From positions 1 to 12,295 of the forward strand of contig CAKQMM010000016.1 of the NCBI GenBank assembly GCA_934254755.1: a stretch of 12,295 nucleotides of DNA. The letters are read 5' to 3'. Source of the DNA: an uncultured Clostridia bacterium (GTDB taxonomy: Bacteria > Bacillota > Clostridia > Christensenellales > Borkfalkiaceae). Positions 1 to 6,703 of this stretch are shown one piece after another (positions within the stretch are counted from its first letter, which is position 1; every line of letters begins with the position of its first letter). Both the position numbers and the translations under genes were made by a program. The notes beneath the pieces are model-generated. The model was not told where the DNA came from and searched no databases. It worked only from the letters and a program-made list of their open reading frames with translations.

Positions 1-682
1 GAATATCGTGGTCCATTCTATATATGTTTGCGCGGGGGTTGTCCCAGCTTCTGAAAACCGCTTTAATAGCTTCGATAAGCTGAACGTGCGGATCGGTGGG
101 AAAGTCTTTACCCAAAGTGGCCTTATATTTCGCTTTAAATAAGTTTGCAAGTTCTTTTAAATCGTCGGCGGTTAAGTCAACGTCGAATTCAACGCCCTTT
201 TTCGCCTTGACTTCGTCTATAAGTTTTTCAAATTCCTTTTTCGACACTTCCATAACGACGTCGGAAAACATCTGAATAAACCTTCTGTAGCAGTCCCACG
301 CCCAACGCGGGTTGTTCGATTTTGTCGCCAGAACTTCAACAACTTCTTCGTTTAAACCAAGGTTCAGTATGGTATCCATCATGCCGGGCATCGAAGCGCG
401 CGCGCCCGAACGCACCGATACGAGCAACGGGTTTTCTTTATCGCCGAACTTTTTGCCGCTTATTTCTTCGAGTTTTTTGACGTACTCGTCGATTTGCCCC
501 AAAATTTCGTCGTTGATTTTGCGACCGTCTTCATAATACTTGGTGCAAGCTTCGGTGGTTATGGTAAAGCCCTGCGGTACGGGAAGACCGATTTTGGTCA
601 TTTCCGCAAGGTTTGCGCCCTTACCACCCAAAAGTTCGCGCATTTTGCCGTTGCCTTCGCTAAAAAGATAGATATACTTCAT
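1..682 (-). CDS. ppdK: Pyruvate, phosphate dikinase, N-terminal part (runs off the window)
   Basis: Cytosolic enzyme interconverting pyruvate, ATP and phosphate with phosphoenolpyruvate, AMP and pyrophosphate. In anaerobic Clostridia it often serves glycolysis or PEP synthesis. The 227 visible residues, from ATG at 682-680, belong to the N-terminal nucleotide-binding domain. The conserved KGANLAEM segment is at about residues 21-28, and the strongly conserved block starting VRSGARASMPGMMDT is at about 90-104. The frame is open to the window edge, so most of the protein, including the phosphohistidine and PEP/pyruvate domains, lies outside. The start is supported by the first conserved residues and a GGAGG at 687-691. 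The gene is monocistronic at its 5' end, with a promoter at 711-739. The conserved block makes the family assignment very safe. Confidence 0.96.
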   Translation of the reverse strand, partial: MKYIYLFSEGNGKMRELLGGKGANLAEMTKIGLPVPQGFTITTEACTKYYEDGRKINDEILGQIDEYVKKLEEISGKKFGDKENPLLVSVRSGARASMPGMMDTILNLGLNEEVVEVLATKSNNPRWAWDCYRRFIQMFSDVVMEVSKKEFEKLIDEVKAKKGVEFDVDLTADDLKELANLFKAKYKATLGKDFPTDPHVQLIEAIKAVFRSWDNPRANIYRMDHDI

Positions 683-710
683 ACAACCTCCATTTGTATT
701 TTGTCATTTT

Positions 711-739
711 ATTGTAATACAAAAATAGTACATATTCAA
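711..739 (-). promoter_or_regulatory. Sigma-A-type promoter of ppdK
   Basis: Read on the minus strand, TTGAAT (739-734) and TACAAT (716-711) are separated by exactly 17 bases. The expected start site is near 704, giving a leader of about 20 bases that carries the GGAGG of ppdK. The boxes match the consensus 4/6 and 5/6. Confidence 0.7.
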
Positions 740-753
740 GCGTTTTGTACTAT
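725..753. promoter_or_regulatory. Dyad flanking the ppdK -35 box, candidate operator
   Basis: Perfect 7-base inverted arms ATAGTAC (725-731) and GTACTAT (747-753), 15 bases apart, enclose the -35 hexamer of the ppdK promoter. The placement suits a dimeric repressor or activator of ppdK. No regulator can be assigned. The arms are AT-rich, so chance is possible. Confidence 0.4.
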
Positions 754-888
754 TCGTGCGGACAGCCTGCAATTTTTTTAAACTATTTTGCATTATTGTT
801 AAATAAATTGTGATAAACGGGTAAAATGCGCGGCAAAAAATTAAGCGGCAAACTTAAAAAACGCGGCGTTAATATAGGAGCCGAACAT

Positions 889-916
889 AAAAAGCCGCCG
901 TTAATTAAGCGGCGGC
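889..916 (-). terminator. Second tandem intrinsic terminator after recO
   Basis: GCCGCCG (minus strand, 916-910) pairs with CGGCGGC (900-894) around a 9-base loop containing TTAATTAA, followed by five Ts (893-889). It backs up the stem just upstream. A 15-base copy of the right arm and T-run of the first terminator recurs at 856-870 without a partner arm. Confidence 0.7.
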
Positions 917-918
917 AC

Positions 919-949
919 AAAAAAACGCGGCGTTCACAAAAAGCCGCGT
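919..949 (-). terminator. Intrinsic terminator of the recO unit (first)
   Basis: On the minus strand, ACGCGGC (949-943) pairs with GCCGCGT (931-925) around an 11-base loop and is followed by six Ts (924-919). It lies 25 bases past the recO stop codon. The rest of the 683-974 gap holds the ppdK promoter, a second terminator and, at 754-888, nothing else recognisable. Confidence 0.8.
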
Positions 950-974
950 AATTTTTATATTGTATATATGTACG

Positions 975-1709
975 CTAAACGGTTAAAACGAAAGCTTCGC
1001 TTTTTATAACGGCGTCCGTTTTATAATTAAAATAATAAAGCAAAAATTTAATGAGTTTATTCTGCGCGTCAACGCTAAGGGTTAAAAATTCGCCGTCATC
1101 CCCCGTAAAAGCTACGTTTTTTGCCGCGATGAAGGCGTTGTATGTAAGAGGGGTTATTTCTTTATAGTTATCGAGCCTGTGCTCTTCGCACGAAAAGTTT
1201 GCGTTCTGAAAGTTAAAAAACACTCTTCCGTTTATTTTTTTGCCGCAAAACGCGCAAAGTTCGCTCTCTATCCCGTACCCCGCGATTTTAAAAAGCCGCA
1301 CCAAAAATTTAATGAACGCAAGTTTTTCGGCGTCGGAGTAATTCACGTCCTTAACCGCTTCCATAAAAACGGAAAACATAGCGGGGTCTGCGTCGCCTTC
1401 TTTGAGGGCGGCGAGCATAACTTCGCCTATCGCGCCGCTCACGTAGTATTTAGTAAGGTTTGTTCTTAAATTATAAAAACTATCTAAATACTGCGCGCTT
1501 ATAACGGTATAGCGGTTTGACTTTTTGGCTAAAACGTATTCGGCAAAACAAAAAGGCTCGACGGCGAATTTAAGCTTCGCCCCCGCCTTTTTAACCCCTT
1601 TCGCCCCCGCGGTTATAATTCCTTTTTCGATGGTGAACAAGGTTATTATTTTATCGCTGTCTTTATAATCGACCGCTCTTAAAACAATGCCGTTTACGAT
1701 TTCTTCCAT
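975..1709 (-). CDS. recO: DNA repair protein RecO
   Basis: Recombination mediator that, with RecR, helps load RecA onto SSB-coated single-stranded DNA in gap and double-strand-break repair. The 244 residues match the family's usual length of about 240-250. The N-terminal OB-fold begins with the typical stretch 'GIVLRAVDYKDSDKIITLFT' (about 7-26), followed by the 'KGIITAGAKGVKK' strand region. A zinc-binding set is visible in the C-terminal half: CAFC at 152-155 and CEEH at 174-177. Its ATG overlaps the last base of the yqzL stop codon (TAATG), indicating translational coupling. Two terminators follow. This order (yqzL, recO, then ppdK) is typical of Firmicutes. Confidence 0.95.
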   Translation of the reverse strand: MEEIVNGIVLRAVDYKDSDKIITLFTIEKGIITAGAKGVKKAGAKLKFAVEPFCFAEYVLAKKSNRYTVISAQYLDSFYNLRTNLTKYYVSGAIGEVMLAALKEGDADPAMFSVFMEAVKDVNYSDAEKLAFIKFLVRLFKIAGYGIESELCAFCGKKINGRVFFNFQNANFSCEEHRLDNYKEITPLTYNAFIAAKNVAFTGDDGEFLTLSVDAQNKLIKFLLYYFNYKTDAVIKSEAFVLTV

Positions 1710-1825
1710 TAACGTTTTTCGTCTTTATCGCTTCTTAACTTCGAGTGCAACAAGTAGTAACTTATATTGCCCGATTTTTCAAAAAGTTTCCAGGTTAAGT
1801 CGCTCAAATATTCGTCGTCAAGCAT
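1709..1825 (-). CDS. yqzL: YqzL family small protein
   Basis: A 38-residue ORF ending MLDDEYLSDLTWKLFEKSG-type at its N-terminus and continuing NISYYLLHSKL. The core 'TWKLFEKSGNISYYLL' (about residues 11-26) matches my memory of the YqzL family, tiny Firmicutes proteins of unknown function encoded directly before recO. The ATG at 1825-1823 is preceded by GGGGG at a suitable distance. The stop codon shares one base with the recO start, so the two are probably one transcript. The upstream gap (1826-1921) shows no convincing promoter or terminator, so some read-through from the sugar operon into yqzL-recO is possible. The gene is short enough to be missed by automatic callers. Confidence 0.85.
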   Translation of the reverse strand: MLDDEYLSDLTWKLFEKSGNISYYLLHSKLRSDKDEKR

Positions 1826-1921
1826 AATTCCCCCTTTATAGGCCGTAAGCAAAAACGGCGGCTTAAAAAGAGTATGCCCGATTTTTAAATTATTATGAGT
1901 GAACTTTTCCGCTTATCACGC

Positions 1922-2515
1922 TTAGCCGTTTATTTCGGCTAAAAGTTTGTTTATAGCCTTGCAGTTTTCCGCGATATCGCCTTTCATCATAAAGCTTCCG
2001 CCGACGGCGTAAATTTTATCGCACTCCAAAAACTCTTTAAGGTTGGTTAAATCAACCCCGCCCGTGGGCAAAAACTTCATCCGGTTAAAGGGGGCGGCAA
2101 GGGCTTTAATCGCTTTAAGCCCGCCGTAAACGTTTGCGGGGAAGAATTTGACCACTTTTATTCCTAAGCTTATCGCTTCCATAATTTCGGTGGGGGTAAC
2201 GCAACCGGGGAAGTAGGTCACGCCTTTTGCGGCGCAAAATTCCGCAACTTCTCTCGAAAGCCCCGGCGAAACGATGAACTTCGCGCCTGCGTCTATAGCG
2301 CGCTTTGCTTGTTCTAAGTTTATGACCGTGCCCGCGCCGATATACATATCGGGGAAGTTTTTAACGCCCAAGCGTATCGCTTCTTCCGCGCAAGCCGTTC
2401 TGAAAGTAATTTCCGCAACGGGAAGACCGCCTTCGTTAAGCGCGGTAAGGGTGGGTATTGCGTCTTCGATTTGTTTGATGACCACTACGGGTATTACTTT
2501 ATAATCGGTTTTCAT
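1922..2515 (-). CDS. eda: KDPG/KHG aldolase (2-dehydro-3-deoxy-phosphogluconate aldolase)
   Basis: Class I aldolase that cleaves 2-keto-3-deoxy-6-phosphogluconate to pyruvate and glyceraldehyde 3-phosphate, and in many members also 4-hydroxy-2-oxoglutarate. It acts in the cytosol at the end of Entner-Doudoroff-type and uronate pathways. The 197-residue length is normal for this short TIM barrel. Visible signatures are EITFRT with the catalytic-site Glu35, GAGTV at about 60-64, SPG at 83-85, and VVKFFPA with the Schiff-base Lys123, followed by the phosphate-site TGGV at 151-154. It lies one base after the preceding dehydrogenase, and its ribosome binding site (AAGGAG) is inside that gene's end. 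It is the last gene of the sugar operon. No kinase for KDG is visible nearby, so the phosphorylated substrate must come from elsewhere. Confidence 0.93.
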   Translation of the reverse strand: MKTDYKVIPVVVIKQIEDAIPTLTALNEGGLPVAEITFRTACAEEAIRLGVKNFPDMYIGAGTVINLEQAKRAIDAGAKFIVSPGLSREVAEFCAAKGVTYFPGCVTPTEIMEAISLGIKVVKFFPANVYGGLKAIKALAAPFNRMKFLPTGGVDLTNLKEFLECDKIYAVGGSFMMKGDIAENCKAINKLLAEING

Positions 2516-2516
2516 A

Positions 2517-3506
2517 TTATTTTATCTCCTTTTCGGCTCCGTCGGAGCCGTACATGGCAAGTATTAGTTTTACGACCTTTCTCGCCTCGAAAAAGTCGAG
2601 CGCGAAAGGCTTATGCTCCTCTAAGCAGTCGTAATAATCTTTAATAAGGCTTATGTGCCCCGTGCCCCAAACCTCTTTGCCGAATACGGGTTGCCCCTTT
2701 TCGGTCGCGACGAACTTATCGTCTATAATAAGGTTATCGCCGACGATGACGACGGTATGCTCGCCGTCGCTTACCGATATGTTTACGGGGAAGCTGTATT
2801 TTGCGGCGTTAGTCGCGTTTATAATAAAGTCCTTATTAGGGTTATCTTTATACTTAAACAAGCCGAAAGCCGTATCTTCGACTTCGATTATTCCGCGGAG
2901 CGAATTATCCGAAACGTTCGCGATAACGCTGTCGGGCATACCCATAAACCATTGAAGAATATCAAGGGTGTGAAGCGCCTGATTTATCATAACGCCGCCG
3001 CCCTCGGTCGCTTTTTTGCCGCGCCAGTCGCCGCTGTGATAATAATCTGCGTCGCGCTTCCAAACGAGCGTCCCCGCCGCCGATATAAGGTTTTTACCCT
3101 CTAAGTACTTTTTGGCGTATAAAACGGAAGGGTTGTACCTGTTTTGCTGGCAAACGCCGAAAACCGCCTTGCTTTTTTTAACCGCCGCTTCGATATCCAA
3201 AAGTTGTTCCTCCGAAATAGCGATAGGCTTTTCGCACAACACGTTTACGTTTTTGTTAAGCGCGTAAACGGATATCGGCGCGTGCAGAAAATGCGGCGTG
3301 CAGATATGAACGACGTCTAAACTCTCGTTATTTAAAAGTTCTTTATAGTCGGAATAAATTTTAGCGTTTAAGTTAAACTCTTTAATCGCTTCTTCGGCGC
3401 GCTCTTTAACGCTGTCGCATAGGGCGACGATATCTATCCCCCTTAATTTAAGCGCGTTTATGTGAAGTTTGCTTATCGCGCCTAACCCGATAACTGCTGC
3501 TTTCAT
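2517..3506 (-). CDS. Gfo/Idh/MocA family oxidoreductase (operon copy 1)
   Basis: NAD(P)-dependent dehydrogenase of sugars, sugar acids or inositols; the exact substrate is not readable. Start chosen at ATG 3506-3504 (329 residues), because AAGGAG lies just upstream and the Rossmann strand begins at once: MKAAVIGLGAIS with the nucleotide-binding GLGAIS at 7-12. The in-frame upstream ATG would run through a hairpin. Further landmarks are CEKP at 91-94 with the conserved catalytic-region lysine 93, a GDWRG at 159-163, and EGGGVMINQALHTLD at 168-182 with His179 in the usual active-site position. A C-terminal mixed alpha/beta domain follows. It stands next to the aldolase gene and 289 bases after the second dehydrogenase gene. 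A terminator-like stem precedes its ribosome binding site, so expression may be lower than that of the upstream genes. Confidence 0.92.
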   Translation of the reverse strand: MKAAVIGLGAISKLHINALKLRGIDIVALCDSVKERAEEAIKEFNLNAKIYSDYKELLNNESLDVVHICTPHFLHAPISVYALNKNVNVLCEKPIAISEEQLLDIEAAVKKSKAVFGVCQQNRYNPSVLYAKKYLEGKNLISAAGTLVWKRDADYYHSGDWRGKKATEGGGVMINQALHTLDILQWFMGMPDSVIANVSDNSLRGIIEVEDTAFGLFKYKDNPNKDFIINATNAAKYSFPVNISVSDGEHTVVIVGDNLIIDDKFVATEKGQPVFGKEVWGTGHISLIKDYYDCLEEHKPFALDFFEARKVVKLILAMYGSDGAEKEIK

Positions 3507-3520
3507 AACTCTCCTTATAG

Positions 3521-3548
3521 TAAAAGGCGGCTTTAAAGAAAAGCCGCC
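3521..3548 (-). terminator. Terminator-like stem just before the dehydrogenase start codon
   Basis: On the minus strand, GGCGGCTTT (3548-3540) and AAAGCCGCC (3534-3526) form a perfect 9-bp stem with a 5-base loop, followed by TTTT (3525-3522). The ribosome binding site and ATG of the next gene follow within 16 bases. It could end or attenuate transcription inside the sugar operon, or protect the 5' end of a processed mRNA. Confidence 0.6.
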
Positions 3549-3795
3549 CGCTTGTGTGCTTTCGCAAGTCTGCACCCGCGATGAGCGATAAAATTCCTAA
3601 GCGATAAATTTTTAATCGACGATTAAATATTGCCCCGCACTGCGGCGCAATATGCTTTTTTCGAGCAAGAAATTGCCCGCAAAGCGGTTTATTTAGGCAA
3701 GGCAAACACCCGAAACCGTACTTGCCGTACGGTGAACGGTGTTTAACGCCGCATAAGGCGGGTTTTTGCCGAAAAAATAATCGTGAGATGAAAAT
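3549..3795. other. Structured intergenic region inside the sugar operon
   Basis: No believable gene lies here. Three inverted repeats stand close together: TTTAATCG-A-CGATTAAA at 3611-3627; a hairpin at 3627-3653 with arms ATATTGC/GCAATAT around CCGC/GCGG; and a long imperfect hairpin at 3701-3750. A pair of AGCGATAAA copies precedes them. The density of dyads so close to a terminator stem suggests either a structured leader or a dispersed intergenic repeat unit. I cannot tell which without other copies of the genome. Confidence 0.5.
3701..3750. repeat. Long imperfect inverted repeat
   Basis: Nested arms: GGC (3701-3703) with GCC (3748-3750), AAACACC (3704-3710) with GGTGTTT (3738-3744), and ACCGTAC (3715-3721) with GTACGGT (3727-3733) around a 5-base loop. 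A symmetric 4-by-4 internal loop separates the two long arms. It would fold in RNA of either strand. Confidence 0.6.
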
Positions 3796-4977
3796 TTAAC
3801 GCTTAACCTTGCTTCCGTATGTATCTTCGGTATCGGCAACGGTGTCGATAACGTTTTCTTTACGGCGGGAAACGGCAATTCTCTTCTTTAACTCATTATA
3901 GTATAACTCATCGTCGATGGGAATTGCAACCTTTTTATCGAGCCAGGTGGATAAAAGCATCGCGTCCATAAGTTCAACGCCGTTTATTCCCTCTTTGCCG
4001 TCTACAAAAAGCGGCTCTTTACCGAGTATTGCGTTAGTAAAATTGCGGCAAATGCCCATGTGTTGAAGGTTTACGCCGTCCGTTTCCACTTCAAACGTCT
4101 CCTTTTCGGGAACGACGAAAGATGTGTTCGCGGTTTTTGTGAACTCGCGCGTGTCGGGGGTTACTTTCGTCATCATAAGTTTATCGTTTTCGCAAACGAG
4201 TTTACCTTTCGTACCCGCGACTTCAAAGCGGTTGGTACCGGGGAATTCGCCCGTCGTGGTTATAAACACGCCGTTTGCGCCGTTAGCATATTCGAGATAC
4301 GCCGTAACGTCGTCTTCTACTTCTATATCGTGGAACCTGCCGAAGTTGCAAAAAGACCTGACAGCCGTCGGCATCATTCCCGTTACCCAGGATATTAAAT
4401 CGAGTTGGTGGGGGCATTGATTAAACAACACGCCGCCGCCCTCGCCCGACCACGTTCCGCGCCAATCGCCGCTGTCGTAGTAAAACTGCGTGCGGTACCA
4501 GTCGGTTATTATCCAGTTTACGCGCGTAACCTCGCCGATACCGCCGCTTAAAATAATCTCTCTCATCTTCCTGTATAAACAGTTGGTTCTCTGATTGAAC
4601 ATCATCGTAAACAACCCTTTTGCGGTTTTTGCGACTTCCATCATCTCCTTAACCTGTTTGGTATAAACGCCCGCCGGCTTTTCGCAAATAACGTTCAAAC
4701 CCTTTTTAAGCGCGTAAATGACTATTTCGGGGTGAAAGTAGTGGGGGACGGCCACGATAACCGCGTCTACTTCTCCGCCGTCAACCAAGTCTTTATAAGA
4801 TAAATAGGTTTTAAAGCCCGCGTCGGGGTACTTTCCTACCATTCTGTCGATTCTATCTTGACGGATATCGCATATAGCGGTTACTTTCGCGCCGGGAACT
4901 TCGCCCTTCTGAAAATATCCCATGTGACCCGTGCCCATATTGCCTAAGCCGATAATGCCGTATCTTACTGTATCCAT
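3796..4977 (-). CDS. Gfo/Idh/MocA family oxidoreductase (operon copy 2)
   Basis: NAD(P)-dependent sugar or inositol dehydrogenase of 393 residues, on the long side for the family because of a charged C-terminal tail. The N-terminal Rossmann fold carries GIIGLGNMG (7-15). CEKPAG at 98-103 contains the conserved Lys100. GDWRG at 170-174 leads into GEGGGVLFNQCPHQLD (178-193), where His190 is the expected active-site histidine. ATG at 4977-4975 has AGGAG upstream. It begins 9 bases after the epimerase gene, so the two are cotranscribed. It shares the GDWRG...EGGG...NQ layout with the dehydrogenase at 2517-3506, which suggests related substrates or an old duplication, though overall the two differ clearly. 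The substrate is unknown. Confidence 0.92.
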   Translation of the reverse strand: MDTVRYGIIGLGNMGTGHMGYFQKGEVPGAKVTAICDIRQDRIDRMVGKYPDAGFKTYLSYKDLVDGGEVDAVIVAVPHYFHPEIVIYALKKGLNVICEKPAGVYTKQVKEMMEVAKTAKGLFTMMFNQRTNCLYRKMREIILSGGIGEVTRVNWIITDWYRTQFYYDSGDWRGTWSGEGGGVLFNQCPHQLDLISWVTGMMPTAVRSFCNFGRFHDIEVEDDVTAYLEYANGANGVFITTTGEFPGTNRFEVAGTKGKLVCENDKLMMTKVTPDTREFTKTANTSFVVPEKETFEVETDGVNLQHMGICRNFTNAILGKEPLFVDGKEGINGVELMDAMLLSTWLDKKVAIPIDDELYYNELKKRIAVSRRKENVIDTVADTEDTYGSKVKR

Positions 4978-4986
4978 AATACTCTC

Positions 4987-5751
4987 CTAAAAGTTGTTTT
5001 TTAAATATATAACGCTCTTTATAACTTCGCCTAAACTATCTTCTTTTTCGGCGGCGTTATCCTGCTCGACGAACAAATACTTCGCGCCCGCTTCTAAAAC
5101 CGCGGGAATCATTTTATGGAAGTCGAGCGTACCGTCGCCGCAAGGACATTCTTTGTTGATAAAGACGCATTTTTCGGGGTCGCCGTCTAAAATAACGCTG
5201 TGGTCTTTTAAGTGCACGCAGTCAACCCTGCCCGCAATGCGTTTTACGAGGTCGTAAAAATCAACGCCGCCGCGCTGAACCCAATAGGTGTCGAGCGTAA
5301 AGTTTATTTCGGGCGCGGTATCTATTATATAGTCGTAATAAGTTTTGCCCGTTTCGTCCTTGCTGAACTCGTGCATGTGGTTGTGATAGAAGAATTTAAG
5401 ACCTGCGTCGCTTATTTTTTTTGCCGCTACGCGGAGTTTATCTATAAGCGGCTTAAACTCTTGCATCGGCTTGAAAACGCCGCCTAAACCTATGTTTTGG
5501 CAACCTATTTCTTTATGCTCTTTTATAAGCGCGTCGGTGTCGTTTAAAATTCTGTCCATAGGCACGTGGGTAAGGTATACGGGAAGCCCCACCTCGTCAA
5601 GCTCACGCTTAACTTTGTCAACCTTGAACTCTATGCCCGAATACTGCAAAAAGTCGTACCCCGCGGCTTTTAGTTTTAAGCAAGTGTCTATAAACTTGTC
5701 GTCGGTGTCGATTAAATTTCTGATGGAATATAAGTTAAGACCGAATTTCAT
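4987..5751 (-). CDS. Sugar phosphate isomerase/epimerase family protein (xylose isomerase-like TIM barrel)
   Basis: Cytosolic TIM-barrel protein of the IolE/IolI/AP-endonuclease-2-like superfamily. Members isomerise, epimerise or dehydrate keto-sugars and keto-inositols with a divalent metal. The 254 residues start MKFGLNLYSIR at the first barrel strand. Candidate metal and active-site residues are in YHNHMHEF (122-129), Asp154 of TLDTYW, His180 of HLKDH, and Glu229 near the last strand. GDGTLDF (205-211) is also typical. The start overlaps the stop of the preceding epimerase gene by four bases (ATGA), so translation is coupled. AAGGAG lies just upstream. A family enzyme next to Gfo/Idh/MocA genes usually works on the oxidised sugar they make. 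Specificity cannot be assigned. Confidence 0.9.
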   Translation of the reverse strand: MKFGLNLYSIRNLIDTDDKFIDTCLKLKAAGYDFLQYSGIEFKVDKVKRELDEVGLPVYLTHVPMDRILNDTDALIKEHKEIGCQNIGLGGVFKPMQEFKPLIDKLRVAAKKISDAGLKFFYHNHMHEFSKDETGKTYYDYIIDTAPEINFTLDTYWVQRGGVDFYDLVKRIAGRVDCVHLKDHSVILDGDPEKCVFINKECPCGDGTLDFHKMIPAVLEAGAKYLFVEQDNAAEKEDSLGEVIKSVIYLKNNF

Positions 5752-6599
5752 TTTAAAAACTCTCCTTCCGTTTCTTTATAACCCTTTTCGGTTAATAATT
5801 TTTTGAGCGCTTTGACCGCGCAATCAAACGCTTCGCGGTTCGTGTTAAAGTTAAATTTGTTCTTCATTTCGGTGTTGTCGATTTTAGCGTAGCCGTCGAA
5901 AACTTTAAGGTGCGGCTCTATCGTCAAAACGGCGTTTTTACCCCCTAAACTGTCGATTAGCCCCGCTATATCCCCGTCGCCTAAGCCCGCGGGAACAAGT
6001 TCGCCCGTACTTTTAATTACGTCTTTTATATGATAGTAGTCGGTGCAAAATTGCGTTTTATCACGCGCTTCACGCGCGTTAAACCCGCACTGGATATAGT
6101 TTGCGGGGTCGTACACGAAGTTAAGCCCCTCTACCGCCGCGTATAAATCGAGCACCCTTTCGATGCTGTCGCCGTAAACCTCCTTTTCGTTTTCGTGGCA
6201 AAGTTTTATATCGCTATTACCAGCGATTTTCACTGCCTTTTGAAGTAGTCCTACGACTTTGCGGCAGGAATTATAAGCGTTAAAAAAGCTGAAAATTCTT
6301 ATACGCTTTGCGCCGAAGCCCTTCGCTATCTCTATCGCGCGGGACACGTCTTTCAAAAAATCTTCTTCCGAAACGCTTATATCGGTCTTCCCGACGGGCG
6401 AACCTATCGACCAGACTTTTACGCCCGCTTTTTTCAACTCTTCGCTGTAATTTTTAACTTCGTCGTCAGTAAAACTCAAAACGTTTTTACCGTCTATAGA
6501 ACGGAGTTCGAGATATTTGATTCCGTTTTCTTTCAAAGCGGAAATCTGCTCTTTTAAACTGCTTCCCGCCTCGTCTGCAAATGCGCACAATTTAATCAT
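5748..6599 (-). CDS. Sugar phosphate isomerase/epimerase family protein, first gene of the sugar operon
   Basis: Second TIM-barrel protein of the xylose isomerase-like superfamily, 283 residues, only distantly like its neighbour. Expected metal ligands can be placed: CHENEKEVYGD at 134-144 (Glu136 or Glu138), Asp164 in FVYDPAN, His190 in YYHIKD, and Glu228 in IEPH. An early 'YLELRS' strand (29-34) supports barrel geometry. It opens the operon: its ATG is at 6599-6597, with GGGAGGGAG as ribosome binding site and a promoter at 6638-6665. Two paralogous barrels in tandem suggest two consecutive rearrangement steps or a hetero-oligomer. Reaction and substrate remain unknown. Confidence 0.9.
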   Translation of the reverse strand: MIKLCAFADEAGSSLKEQISALKENGIKYLELRSIDGKNVLSFTDDEVKNYSEELKKAGVKVWSIGSPVGKTDISVSEEDFLKDVSRAIEIAKGFGAKRIRIFSFFNAYNSCRKVVGLLQKAVKIAGNSDIKLCHENEKEVYGDSIERVLDLYAAVEGLNFVYDPANYIQCGFNAREARDKTQFCTDYYHIKDVIKSTGELVPAGLGDGDIAGLIDSLGGKNAVLTIEPHLKVFDGYAKIDNTEMKNKFNFNTNREAFDCAVKALKKLLTEKGYKETEGEFLK

Positions 6600-6637
6600 T
6601 TACTCCCTCCCGATGATGGTTTTTGTTTAACAATTTA

Positions 6638-6665
6638 ATTATACCGCTACAAAAACTCAAATCAA
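6638..6665 (-). promoter_or_regulatory. Promoter of the sugar-catabolic operon
   Basis: Minus strand: TTGATT (6665-6660), 16 bases, TATAAT (6643-6638). The expected start site near 6631 leaves a leader of about 30 bases with a strong GGGAGGGAG before the first epimerase. The weak -35 box and the adjacent repeats fit control by the divergent AraC regulator. Confidence 0.7.
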
Positions 6666-6703
6666 TTACTAAAATTACTCAAAAACATTGCAAATCTTGC
6701 AAA
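6655..6703. promoter_or_regulatory. Direct repeats in the divergent promoter region, candidate AraC-type operators
   Basis: Three pairs of direct repeats: ACTCAAA at 6655-6661 and 6677-6683 (22 bases apart, about two helical turns), AATTACT at 6664-6670 and 6673-6679, and TTGCAAA at 6688-6694 and 6697-6703. The first copy overlaps the operon's -35 box and the last pair overlaps the regulator's -35 box. AraC proteins commonly bind direct repeats beside the -35 of their targets, so this is a plausible binding region. Confidence 0.4.

Noticed and set aside
725..753. Catabolite-repression (cre) site at the ppdK promoter
   Set aside because: The central AACGCTT resembles cre, but three of the conserved positions at the ends mismatch.
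494..781. 95-residue plus-strand ORF
   Set aside because: It lies largely antisense to the ppdK start and its promoter; the composition is not protein-like and no ribosome binding site was seen.
1826..1910. In-frame extension upstream of yqzL (reading ...KPPFLLTAYKGGI before the Met)
   Set aside because: There is no usable start codon in the extension, while the ATG at 1825 has a GGGGG just upstream; the open frame is probably chance.
2655..3104. 149-residue plus-strand ORF
   Set aside because: Antisense shadow of the dehydrogenase at 2517-3506, which has clear family motifs.
3507..3575. Upstream ATG for the first operon dehydrogenase
   Set aside because: The extra 23 residues are encoded by a perfect terminator-like stem; AAGGAG and the Rossmann strand mark 3506 as the start.
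3448..3878. Two minus-strand ORFs in the gap between the dehydrogenases
   Set aside because: They run through several hairpins, lack ribosome binding sites, and read as low-order sequence.
4060..4420. Two overlapping plus-strand ORFs
   Set aside because: Antisense shadows of the dehydrogenase at 3796-4977.
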